The position numbers and the translations under genes were made by a program. Below, in pieces: positions 8,891 to 17,743 of a stretch of DNA of 64,000 nucleotides. The DNA lies in contig NZ_CP043329.1 in assembly GCF_008195825.1 (NCBI RefSeq), forward strand, positions 3,720,001-3,784,000, read 5' to 3'. How positions within the stretch are numbered: the stretch's first letter is position 1; every line of letters starts with the position of its first letter. Under the pieces are notes generated by a model, which was not told the origin of the DNA, did not search any database, and saw nothing but the letters and a program-made list of their open reading frames with translations. This DNA comes from Pedobacter aquae (GTDB taxonomy: Bacteria > Bacteroidota > Bacteroidia > Sphingobacteriales > Sphingobacteriaceae).

Positions 8891-11800
8891 ATGAAGTTTT
8901 ATACCCTTTTAGTATTACTGCTAATTTTGAACACCGCCTTAATGGCACAAAATGTAATTAGCGGAAAAGTCGTTTCAGACGACGATAAGTTACCTCTGCC
9001 CGGGGTAAGTGTGAAAATCTCAAAATCAAATGCTGGAACTTTAACAGATGTTAATGGTAATTTCAAAATATCGGCTAAGCCAGATGATGTTTTGATTTTT
9101 TCTTTTATAGGTTTTGATAGTAGAAGTGTAACCGTAGGAAATCAAACAAATTTATCTATTTCATTGCGTTCATCTAATACTGTATTAGATGAGATTGCTG
9201 TAGTAGGTTATGGTACACAGAAAAAAGTAAATTTAACAGGTTCTGTACAAACATTACGTTTAGATAGTGCTGTAAACACTCCAGTTACTAACTCAGCTCA
9301 GTTGATGTATGGTAAGTTTTCTGGGGTTCAATTAACTCAAGGTAGCGGACTTCCTGGTTCAGATGCTTCATCAGTTATTATTAGAGGTATTGGTACTTTT
9401 GGTAATTCTAACCCTCTTGTAGTTATTGATGATATACAGTATAGTGGCTTAGGAGCCTTCAATAACTTAGCTCCTTCAGATATTGAAACCATTTCTGTTT
9501 TAAAAGATGCTTCTGCTAGTGCAATTTATGGTGCTAGAGGAGCCAATGGGGTAATAGTTGTAACCACTAAAAAAGGTAAAAGCGGAACTTTAGATGTAAG
9601 CTATAATGTTTATCAAGGTTTCCAAAATGTAACGGTAGTACCAGAATACTTAGACGCAGTAGATTACACTATTTTAAGAAACGAGCGTGATATTAACTTA
9701 AACGGTGCAAACGCCCCTATAAGATACTCTCCTGCTAATATTCAAGCTATTATTGATGGTACTAATCCAGACCAGTATTCAAATACAAAATGGTCTGATG
9801 TTATCTTAAGAACTGCGCCAATACAAAACCATTATTTATCTTTTGCTGGTGGAAATGATAAAACTACTTTCAGAGTTTCTTTAGGTTATTTAAATCAAGA
9901 AGCTGTTGTAAGAGGTAAGTTTGAAAACGAAAGGTTTAACTTAAGTTTAAATATCAACTCTAAACTAAAAAGCTGGTTAACGGTTTCAAATGTTACTAAT
10001 GCCTACTGGACTAAATTTAAAGGTCCTTCTGGTGGCGCTGGTGCTATTACAGGTGAAACTGGTATCATCAATCAATTTCAACGCTCTGCACCAACAATAC
10101 CAGTTTATTACTCTTCAGGAGAATATGGTACAGTAGATGGTTCTTATCAAAATGTGAACTTTAGTTACCCTATAAACCATCCATTAAGAAGTGGCGAATT
10201 AGGAGATCACAGTAATGATGATATTAACATTGCTGAAAGAATAGGTGTAAAAGCCAATATCACTAAAAATCTATCTTTTGAGACTAGTGGTGCCATCAAC
10301 TTAAATTATGGAATGGTATCTAACTTTACACCAAGATTTAACACTTTAGATTTCAACGGAGACATTGTTTCTGCTGCTGCAAATAATACTTTATCTAAAT
10401 AGTACAGATCTTAACTACAGATTGTTAAATGAGAATATTTTAAGATACACTAAAGTATTTGGTAAAGACCATGATGTTAGCATACTTGCAGGGCACTCAG
10501 TTATTTACGGTAGAAGCGATTCTTTTAGCGGTTCATTACAAGGTTTCCCATCAGATTTACTACAAGAGTTCAATGCTGGGGGAGTGCTAAATCCTTCGGT
10601 AGCTGGTGGTGCTAATGAGGAATCTTTACAATCCTTCTTCTCAAGAGTTAACTATGCTTACAAAGGCAAGTATCTATTTGAAGTTAACTTTAGAAGAGAT
10701 GGTTCGTCTAGATTTGGTCCTAACAGAAGATATGGTAATTTCCCTTCAGCTTCTGCTGGTTGGAGACTGTCAGAAGAAAACTTCATGAAAAACCTTACTT
10801 GGGTGTCTGAGTTGAAATTAAGAGGTAGCTGGGGTATAACAGGTAATGATAATATAGATAATTATATTTATGAGCAATATTTAAATACCAATTTAGATTA
10901 CTTCGTAGGAGGCTCAGTAGTGCCCGGAGTAGCTTTAACCAGACTTTCTAACCCAAATATTTCTTGGGAACAAGTAGAGCAATTTGATATTGGTCTTGAT
11001 GCTGATTTATTTAAGAATAGATTGTCATTTTCTGCAGATTACTTTAGAAGAAGTAGTTCTGAGGTATTGTACAGCAACTTTCCAATTCCTGCTACCGTAG
11101 GTGTAAACAGTTTATCTGCACAAAATGCAGCTAACATGGTAAATGAAGGTATAGAGGCAAACTTAAGTTTCCGTGGAAAAATCAACGAGTTTAATTATAC
11201 TTTAAGTGGAAACGTATCCAAATTTGCTGATAATAAAGTTACCAGCTTAGGCTTTAGAGGTGTTGAAACCATCAGTGGTAATAACATCATTAGAATAGGT
11301 CAGCCATTTAATGCTTTCTATGGTTATAAAGTAGAAGGTATTTTTCAAACAGCTGATGAGGTTACAAATGCACCAAGACAGTTTGGTTCGCCATTAACGC
11401 GTCCAGGAGATTTCAGATATGCAGATTTATCAGGCCCTGCTGGCGTACCAGATGGTATTATTGATGCTTTTGATAGAACGGTAATTGGTAATCCTTTCCC
11501 ATCTTGGTTATATGGCTTTAGTGGTAATTTTAATTATAAAGGGATAGATTTAGCGGTAACTTTCCAAGGTGTACATGGTTTAGATCGTATTTTAAACAGT
11601 AATGGTCAACAACCAATGCCAGATGATAGAAATAACGGATTATCCTATTGGTTAAACAGATGGACACCTGAAAATCCATCAACAGAATTACCTCGTCTTG
11701 GAGGTGTTAACAATACTGTTATTTCTGATTTTTATGTACAGGATGTTTCTTTCTTAAGATTAAGAAACTTAGAGTTGGGTTATACTATTCCATCAACATT

Positions 11801-11969
11801 AACCAAAAAATACGGAATATCTAGACTTAGATTCTATTTAAGCGGCCAAAATATCTTAACCTTCACAAAGTTAGAAAATTTTGATCCTGAGCGTGAAAGA
11901 GGTGGAGCTACAGATAGATTAACCCCTCTTTACAAAATTTATTCATTTGGTTTAAACCTTAAATTTTAA
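8891..11969 (+). pseudogene. susC: SusC/RagA TonB-dependent transporter, frameshifted
   Basis: Outer-membrane glycan importer of about 1025 residues when repaired. I choose the ATG at 8891 because it begins a clean signal peptide; an upstream ATG-less extension to 8837 does not. Order of parts: carboxypeptidase-regulatory-like domain (Pro-Leu-Pro-Gly-Val motif), the Val-Gly-Tyr-Gly-Thr-Gln TonB box, plug domain with the Ile-Tyr-Gly-Ala-Arg-Gly-Ala-Asn-Gly-Val motif, then the barrel ending in Phe-Gly-Leu-Asn-Leu-Lys-Phe. The frame breaks at 10397-10399, where dropping one A (or adding two bases) restores reading. It pairs with SusD 5 bp downstream, and the beta-1,3-glucanases nearby suggest a laminarin-type ligand. 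Confidence 0.85.
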
Positions 11970-11974
11970 TAGGT

Positions 11975-13528
11975 ATGAAAAAGATATTAATAGTTAGCTT
12001 ATTTTTTGCCCTTGCGGGATGTAAAGAAAGCTATTTAGAAAGAAGCTCTTTAGTTGCTGTTACATCAGCAAGCTTTTGGCAAAATGAAGCCGAAGCAAAA
12101 CTTGGTGTTAATGCTATTTACGATGCTTTACAAGATAGACCTCAATACAGCGGTACATTAAACGTATCCAATGCAGCAGGCTTCCCCATGTACGATTGTT
12201 TTGGAGACAACGCTTTTAATAACTACAGGTACGAAGGTCCAGGAGACTATATGGTACGTAATATGGACCCTAGCAAAGGTTTCTTTAACGGTTTATGGAA
12301 CTCTAGCTACAGAGGTATAGCAAGAGCTAACTTGGCTTTAGAGAATATTGAAAAAATACCTTTATCAAGCATATCTGCCGAGAGCAAAAAAACACTTCTA
12401 GCGCAAGCCTTATTCTTAAGGTCTTTATTTTACATGAACTTAGCTATCTACTTTGAAGATGTGCCTTTAATATTAAAAGTACAAAGTTTAGATGAGGCTT
12501 ATGTTGCTAAAAATACATATGCAGAAGTATCAGAGCAAGTAATTAAAGATTTAACAACAGCTATAAATGATTTACCTACAAGTTACCCTTCTGCCGAATA
12601 TGGTTATGCTACAAAAGGTGCTGCACTAGGTTTATTAGCTAGATTTGAGCTTTATAATAAGAACTATCAAGGAGTTTTAGATGCTACACAACAAATGTCA
12701 GCATTAGGTTACTCTTTAAACTCTAGTTATGCACAATTATTTACAGAAGATGGTGAGCTTTCTAGAGAAATTGTATTTGCTGTAAGGTTTTTCCAAGATG
12801 CAATTTCTAGTAATGGAGAGTTATTCTCTGCAACTTTTGAAGGTATTCCAAGAGTTAATGAGCAACCTATGAGGAATTTAGTAAGAGATTACTATTGTAC
12901 AGATGGTAGACCTATTACGACATCTCCATTGTTTAATCCGGCTAACGAAAAAGCTAACAGAGACCCAAGACTTCTTGCTTCTGTTTATTTTAGAGGTGAT
13001 GTTTGGTTAACTAGCCCTTTAAGGACTTTTGCAGGAAACACTGCTACTGGTTATGCTCGTAAGAAGTATATAAGAAATGGTCCTTCTGCTATTGGTATAA
13101 GACCATTTAGTCCAGGAGGTCAAGATTTTATTGTACTTAGATGGGCAGATGTTTTATTAATGAGAGCAGAGGCATTAATTGAATTAAACAGATCAGCAGA
13201 GGCGGCTCCATTAATTAATCAAGTAAGAGCAAGGGTGAATATGCCGTCTATAGCACAAGTAGAAGGGGCTAACAATGCCGTATTAACACAAACAGATTAT
13301 AGAAATATTTTAAGACGCGAAAGACGTGTTGAGTTAGCTTTTGAAGGATTAAGATTTTTTGATTTAAAACGTTGGGGCGAAATGCAACAAGCTGTAGCCA
13401 GAGCCGTAGCAGATAATGTTCCGGGTTATGCGCCTCTTTACGAAGGTAAGAAATCAGAGATTTTTGGTATCCCTCAAACAGAACTTGAAGCTAATGAATT
13501 TTTAGTGCAGCATCCTGCATGGCAATAG
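11975..13528 (+). CDS. susD: SusD/RagB surface glycan-binding lipoprotein
   Basis: 517 residues. The signal peptide ends in a Leu-Ala-Gly-Cys lipobox (Cys16), so it is a lipoprotein at the cell surface, lidding the SusC channel. SusD hallmarks: an N-terminal TPR-like helical region, the Arg-Gly-Ile-Ala-Arg-Ala-Asn block, Leu-Arg-Ser-Leu-Phe-Tyr-Met-Asn-Leu, a Leu-Arg-Trp-Ala-Asp-Val-Leu-Leu-Met-Arg-Ala-Glu-Ala helix, and the C-terminal Arg-Arg-Glu-Arg-Arg-Val-Glu-Leu-Ala-Phe-Glu-Gly motif. It starts 5 bp after susC. The glycan is not visible in the sequence; neighbouring GH128 and GH16 genes point to beta-1,3-glucan. Confidence 0.95.
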   Translation: MKKILIVSLFFALAGCKESYLERSSLVAVTSASFWQNEAEAKLGVNAIYDALQDRPQYSGTLNVSNAAGFPMYDCFGDNAFNNYRYEGPGDYMVRNMDPSKGFFNGLWNSSYRGIARANLALENIEKIPLSSISAESKKTLLAQALFLRSLFYMNLAIYFEDVPLILKVQSLDEAYVAKNTYAEVSEQVIKDLTTAINDLPTSYPSAEYGYATKGAALGLLARFELYNKNYQGVLDATQQMSALGYSLNSSYAQLFTEDGELSREIVFAVRFFQDAISSNGELFSATFEGIPRVNEQPMRNLVRDYYCTDGRPITTSPLFNPANEKANRDPRLLASVYFRGDVWLTSPLRTFAGNTATGYARKKYIRNGPSAIGIRPFSPGGQDFIVLRWADVLLMRAEALIELNRSAEAAPLINQVRARVNMPSIAQVEGANNAVLTQTDYRNILRRERRVELAFEGLRFFDLKRWGEMQQAVARAVADNVPGYAPLYEGKKSEIFGIPQTELEANEFLVQHPAWQ

Positions 13529-13591
13529 AAAAGGTGTAAGTAGGCTGCAAATTATTGTCATGAACTTTGATGCCTAGTATCACTTTTTATA

Positions 13592-13640
13592 ATCTGTTTA
13601 AAGTTTGATCTCGTAATTGAACTTTAAACAGATGTTTTAA
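13592..13640 (+). terminator. Inverted repeat after susD, likely terminator
   Basis: A perfect 14-bp inverted repeat, ATCTGTTTAAAGTT at 13592-13605 and its complement at 13620-13633, with a 14-base loop, followed by a short T stretch (GTTTT). It lies 64 bp after the susD stop and 36 bp before the GH128 gene, so it may end or weaken transcription into the truncated GH128. The stem is AT-rich and the T tract short, so strength is uncertain. Confidence 0.6.
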
Positions 13641-13668
13641 TCTTATTATAAACCAATATAAAATTGAT

Positions 13669-14619
13669 ATGAAAAATGTAAAACTCTCATTTATATTCTT
13701 AGGCTTAATTAGCCTAATTGCTATTTCATGCTCTAAGAAAGAAGCAGAGGTTAGAAGAGCGCCGATAGTTCCGCCTACGGAAGTGCCGCCAACTTCAACA
13801 GTTACAACGGGTTTAACTATATCTCAAGGCGCTAATTTGGCAGAACCAAAGTTTGATTTAGAAGAGTATTTTGTATACACTTCTGGTGCTCAAAGTACTG
13901 TTAATTTTAAATCACTTCCTGCTACTTATAATGATAAAATCAAATCTATAAATATACCAAGAGGTTATATGGCTGTTTTATCCGAGAACCAAAATGGTAC
14001 CGGAGAATCTATTTGTTATGTAGCTGCTGTAAATGATATCAGAGCAAACTTACCACAAAGGTTAGTTGATAAAGTTTCCTTTGTAAGATTTGTGCCAATC
14101 AATAATGTTAATAAAAAAGGTCTTGGCCTAGTTGTAGCCAATGATATTAATGCTATAAACAGCGCTTGGTATTATAATTGGGGTTTAAATCCTTTTGCTT
14201 CACCAAATAAACAACATGTTCCTATGACATGGGGCAAGGGTTCTGCTACTACAACTACAGCTTTAGATCTTATCGCAAGAAAAAATATAGATCATTATTT
14301 ATCTTTTAATGAACCTGATAATAGAAATCAATCAAATATTGTAGATATTGATACAGCTATTGCTAGATACAGATTGATGCTACAAACAGGTTTAAGAATG
14401 TGCTCACCAGCAGTAGAGCAAGATAATGCTCTTGATGCTGCGGATTGGCTTCCAAGATTTATGGCAGCTGCCACGGCACAAAAACTTAGGGTTGATGTTG
14501 TTGCTTTACACTGGTATGACTGGGGCAACGAAAGGAATAATTTAGCTACACCTGAGGCCACTGCCGCAGCTGCTCTAACTAGGTTTAAAAACTATATAGA
14601 AAGAGTAAGAATAGCATAA
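13669..14619 (+). pseudogene. GH128-type endo-beta-1,3-glucanase, C-terminus lost
   Basis: Lipoprotein (lipobox Ile-Ser-Cys near residue 21) with a Pro/Thr linker, a beta-rich domain (Tyr-Met-Ala-Val-Leu-Ser-Glu-Asn, about 75-150), then a GH128-like glycosyl hydrolase catalytic core. The acid/base motif Leu-Ser-Phe-Asn-Glu-Pro-Asp is present near residue 209 and His-Trp-Tyr-Asp-Trp-Gly near 282. The sequence then stops right after Asn-Tyr-Ile-Glu-Arg-Val. In the paralogue at 17744-19864 the same point is followed by about 100 residues of barrel, including the nucleophile motif Trp-Ile-Thr-Glu-Phe. That part is missing here, so the product should be inactive. The missing tail is replaced at once by the middle of another gene, indicating a deletion junction near 14605-14630. 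Confidence 0.8.
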
Positions 14620-14621
14620 TA

Positions 14622-15956
14622 TTTTTAAGCAAATACAACAAAAACAACAGCATTACAGATAATCATATTTATGATATTGGCGCTAGTGCTATCGCTTTTG
14701 TGGGTAGTGCCGATGCTGTTCGCTCGCCCGCTTTTAGGTATGAACAGTTTGTTCCTTGGGATAAAATGGATTTTGAAAAAGGACCTAAAAATTCCATTTA
14801 TCCTCAATATTGTATCGCCAAAGGGAATCTCATTCATGATATTGGTACCATAGAAAAGCAGGTTGCTGGTGTACAAATTTCTATGGCGGCACATATTACG
14901 GCAAGCTACAACTCTATTTATTCGGTTCCACGCTCTGGCATAAACGTAAGCGAGGGAACTTGGGGCGGACATATTATAGAGTTTAATGATGTTTTTAAAA
15001 CGGTGCTTGAAACTGGCGATCATGGCGCTTTCAACTCTTGGGGGAGAGACCGTTATTGGCGACCAAATCGTCGTATTATTGATAGTATTGTGGCTGCCCG
15101 GCCGGGTATAGAATTGTTGGATGTTATTGACCCTATCATCATCAGGAATAACCGTTTCCAGTGCGACCATGGCTGGGATATTGATTTAGATGATGGAAGT
15201 AGCCATTATGAGATTTATAATAACCTTTGCTTAAGCGGAGGTTTAAAACTTAGGGAAGGCTACCAACGCATCGTTAAAAATAATATCCTTTATAACAATA
15301 CTTTTCACCCACATGTATGGTTAAAAAATAGTCGGGATGTGTTTAAAAATAACCTGGTAATGTCGCCTTATGCGCCCATTGGGATGGCTAATTGGGGTCA
15401 TGAGATCGACTCCAACTTCTTTTTCTCTGAAGAGGGATTAAAGAAAGCGCAATCTTTAAAACAGGATGAACACAGCAAATTTGGAAATCCTGATTTTGTG
15501 GATGCAAAAGCTGGAAATTTTCAGGTAAAAGCTAATTCTGCTGCATTGGAGACAGGCTTTAAAAACTTCCCGATGGTTTTTGGAGTAACCAAACCTGCAT
15601 TAAAAAAAATAGCAGAATCACCAGTGCTAAGTTCCATGCCTATGTTGAGCGAAGAAAAAGGAATGCAGATCAATTGGCTGGGAGCAAATTTGAAAAACGT
15701 AGAAACTTTAGGCGAACGTTCTGCAGCTGGTATTCATGATAACAACGGGGCATTGCTACTAAACTTAACAGAAGCCTCTTTAGCAGACAAAAGCGGACTG
15801 AAACCCGGTGATGTCATCATCAAATTAGGAAATAACGCCATAAAATCAGTTAACGACCTTTTAAAAGCTTATCAAAGTATTAAATGGACGGGGCATGCTA
15901 AGGCTATAATTGTAAGGAATCAGGGGGAGCAGATTATTGAAATTTTGTTTAAGTAG
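14622..15956 (+). pseudogene. Right-handed beta-helix/PDZ protein, N-terminus lost
   Basis: The open frame from about 14622 begins in the middle of a parallel beta-helix (Asn-His-Ile-Tyr-Asp-Ile-Gly-Ala at about 14660), with no signal peptide or start signal; the first ATG in frame is at 14700. About 300 residues of helix turns (rich in Asn-Asn and Tyr-Asn repeats) are followed by a C-terminal PDZ-like domain (Ala-Asp-Lys-Ser-Gly-Leu-Lys-Pro-Gly-Asp-Val-Ile near 15785). Full-length relatives in Bacteroidota glycan loci are exported and much longer. Beta-helix glycosidase families such as GH141 or GH110 are possible, but I cannot assign one. It looks like the 3' half left by the deletion that also cut the GH128 gene just upstream. 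Confidence 0.7.
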
Positions 15957-16035
15957 GGGATTAAAACGGTTGAAATTTGAAAGAACAATTCTCCGCAGGG
16001 TCATCTTTAAAGAGAGGTCCTGCACTCAAAAGATT

Positions 16036-16992
16036 TTATAGTTCTATCTGTGCTGACTTCTTCTTAATTAATTCCTTGTAATTGGATTTAACTTCTGTAG
16101 GGAGAAAGCTTTGATCAATTATTTTTGTCCATTCCATGCTTAGTGTTCGATATTTTTTGAAAATATTTTCAATTACTTTATCATCTAAAGATGCTTTCAT
16201 GGCTGTTACAAAGTCAGCTTTTTTTAGTTTTTTCTTCTTACCATTCAAATTTAAAGCAAGCTCTTCATCATCGTCCTCTACAACTAGCTCGGAGGCCACC
16301 AAGTCATATGCGGGGCAAAGCTGAAATCCTAATTTGGGTTTAAAGAGCGAGAAATTTTTTAAATGCATGTCATTGTTACCAGTTAAAAAACTAAACAAAA
16401 CCAATTCGTAAAAGTCAGTAATATCTAAGCCGGGGTTACTGGAGTATTTATTAATAGTTTTTGCAATTTGTTCGTACGAGCCTTTGTATTTATGTTCGGT
16501 TAATCTTTCAGTCAACTGGCACATATCTTCCATCGGCAGCTTTCTTCCCTGGTGTCGGTCAATTCGTTTGGTGATGTATGCCAATTTTCCCGATTTCATC
16601 CTGATAAGGGAGTGTGGTACGGTTTTAATTTTACTAAACTCCGCTAAATGCATGGTTAAATCCTCATTTTCAGGCAGGTTTTGATAGAATTCTGTTTGTG
16701 GTTTCAGGATATATTCTCCCCATAAACCTACTATAGTAAACCTATCAGGTGCATCATTACTCTCCGTTATTCCGAGAGATAGTTTAGGTTGAACTCCAGT
16801 CACTGTTTTCTGAGATTTCACCACTTTTTCTGCAAGTTCCAAGAGTTGTTCCTCTGCAAAATCAATTATTGGAGGAATCGGTTTCCCGAAAAATTTTTTA
16901 CTGCACTTTTCGTGAAATCCGTTTTGCCCAGCTATAGATTCCATTTCAGTAGGAGATAATTCCTGATAACAGTATAAACACTTATGCTTCAT
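16036..16992 (-). CDS. hipT: HipT-like Ser/Thr kinase toxin of a HipBST module
   Basis: 318 residues, the HipA C-terminal kinase fold without the N-terminal subdomain. Near the N-terminus is a small metal-ribbon-like set, Cys5, Cys8, His27, Cys30. The Gly-rich loop reads Thr63-Val-Thr65-Gly-Val-Gln-Pro-Lys. E. coli HipT has serines at both of these autophosphorylation positions, so here both are threonine. Catalytic Asp208 sits in Gly-Asn-Asn-Asp-Met-His-Leu-Lys-Asn, and the metal Asp230 in Tyr-Asp-Leu-Val-Ala-Ser. HipT-type toxins phosphorylate a tRNA synthetase (TrpS in E. coli). The start codon overlaps the end of the preceding gene by 11 bp, so the two are translationally coupled. Confidence 0.88.
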   Translation of the reverse strand: MKHKCLYCYQELSPTEMESIAGQNGFHEKCSKKFFGKPIPPIIDFAEEQLLELAEKVVKSQKTVTGVQPKLSLGITESNDAPDRFTIVGLWGEYILKPQTEFYQNLPENEDLTMHLAEFSKIKTVPHSLIRMKSGKLAYITKRIDRHQGRKLPMEDMCQLTERLTEHKYKGSYEQIAKTINKYSSNPGLDITDFYELVLFSFLTGNNDMHLKNFSLFKPKLGFQLCPAYDLVASELVVEDDDEELALNLNGKKKKLKKADFVTAMKASLDDKVIENIFKKYRTLSMEWTKIIDQSFLPTEVKSNYKELIKKKSAQIEL

Positions 16993-17311
16993 CTTCAGTA
17001 ATTGCTTCTATTGATACTGCTCCTATGCAATCTTGGCAAGTATGTAACAATACATCCATACGGTCTCTCACATTTAGTTTCCAATTCTTCTGGGCTATAT
17101 CTAATAGCCATCCTTCGGGAATTAAACCATCAAAAAAGGGAAAAAGTGTATTACTATCATATCCTTTTTCTTGTAGCGGAAGCGTTAAACTAATGGCTTC
17201 TGACCCGTCAGCTTTTATATAGACAGAATCATATTGAAAGTGATAGCCATTCTCATCTTCTGATAATATACCAGCTAATTTATTATACATATAAACTCTA
17301 GCCCTCTTCAT
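16982..17311 (-). CDS. hipS: HipS-like protein (HipA N-subdomain 1)
   Basis: 109 residues from the ATG at 17311, which overlaps the hipB stop by 14 bp; an upstream TTG at 17347 would also be in frame but is less likely. The protein matches the N-terminal subdomain of HipA: Val-Tyr-Met-Tyr-Asn-Lys-Leu-Ala-Gly-Ile-Leu, Tyr-Ile-Lys-Ala-Asp-Gly, Ile-Ser-Leu-Thr-Leu-Pro-Leu, then Phe-Phe-Asp-Gly-Leu-Ile-Pro-Glu-Gly-Trp-Leu. In the E. coli HipBST system this small protein, not HipB, is the antitoxin that blocks the kinase. The separate but overlapping gene is the normal arrangement of such modules, so I do not read it as a broken hipA. Confidence 0.85.
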   Translation of the reverse strand: MKRARVYMYNKLAGILSEDENGYHFQYDSVYIKADGSEAISLTLPLQEKGYDSNTLFPFFDGLIPEGWLLDIAQKNWKLNVRDRMDVLLHTCQDCIGAVSIEAITEDEA

Positions 17312-17510
17312 TACGTTTCTTTGGTACTGGTTGCAGTTCATGTCCAAATAAGGACAGAACTTGATTAACTTTATCCAGTCTAAGTGATTCTTTGCCTTGC
17401 TCTAAATCCCTTATAAACCTTAATCCTACACCTGCTTTAAAGGATAAATCTTCCTGAGTTAATTGGTGTGATTTTCTCCTCTCTTTTACAAACTGACTTA
17501 ATTTACTCAT
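17298..17510 (-). CDS. hipB: HipB-like XRE-family DNA-binding protein
   Basis: 70 residues from the ATG at 17510. A helix-turn-helix of the XRE/Cro type fills most of it: Glu-Arg-Arg-Lys-Ser-His-Gln-Leu-Thr-Gln-Glu-Asp-Leu, then Ala-Gly-Val-Gly-Leu-Arg-Phe-Ile-Arg-Asp-Leu-Glu-Gln-Gly-Lys as recognition helix and following turn. It is the first gene of the minus-strand hipB-hipS-hipT operon and sits just downstream of three palindromic operators (17550-17647), so it should repress its own promoter. An in-frame TTG at 17531 would add seven residues without extending the fold. Confidence 0.88.
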   Translation of the reverse strand: MSKLSQFVKERRKSHQLTQEDLSFKAGVGLRFIRDLEQGKESLRLDKVNQVLSLFGHELQPVPKKRNEEG

Positions 17511-17549
17511 AGAAGATTCCTTTGATAACAATAGGAAATTACCTATTTC

Positions 17550-17647
17550 TATACCCGTTAAGGTATAAAAGTAAGAAAAATTTTATAATTATACCCGATA
17601 AGGTATAAAACTAAAAATTTATGCAACACTATACCCTTTCGGGTATA
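17550..17647 (-). promoter_or_regulatory. HipB operator array: three 18-bp palindromes every 40 bp
   Basis: Three copies of TATACC-N6-GGTATA lie at 17550-17567, 17590-17607 and 17630-17647, each exactly 40 bp from the next. They resemble the E. coli HipB operator (TATCC-N8-GGATA) in plan. On the minus strand a near-consensus Bacteroidota -7 element, TACTTTTA (17566-17573), overlaps the first palindrome, so bound HipB would cover the promoter. The hipB start is 40 bp downstream of the first operator. That HipB binds here is inference from position and symmetry. Confidence 0.85.
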
Positions 17648-17743
17648 ATAGTAGCTACTTATGATAATTAATATAGGAGTTTGCGTAGGATTCTCAGCGA
17701 GGACCTTGCGCAAACATATTCTGAAAGGTTATTAACTCAATAC

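Noticed and set aside
14625-15170. Minus-strand 181-codon frame over the beta-helix gene
   Set aside because: Shadow of the plus-strand beta-helix coding sequence; no protein family features.
16982-17347. A frameshifted single hipA gene
   Set aside because: The two parts overlap as coupled genes (ATG inside the stop region), match HipS and HipT sizes, and all catalytic residues are present; this is the normal HipBST plan.
17298-17531. TTG start at 17531 for hipB
   Set aside because: The ATG at 17510 gives the complete XRE fold; the seven extra residues add nothing.
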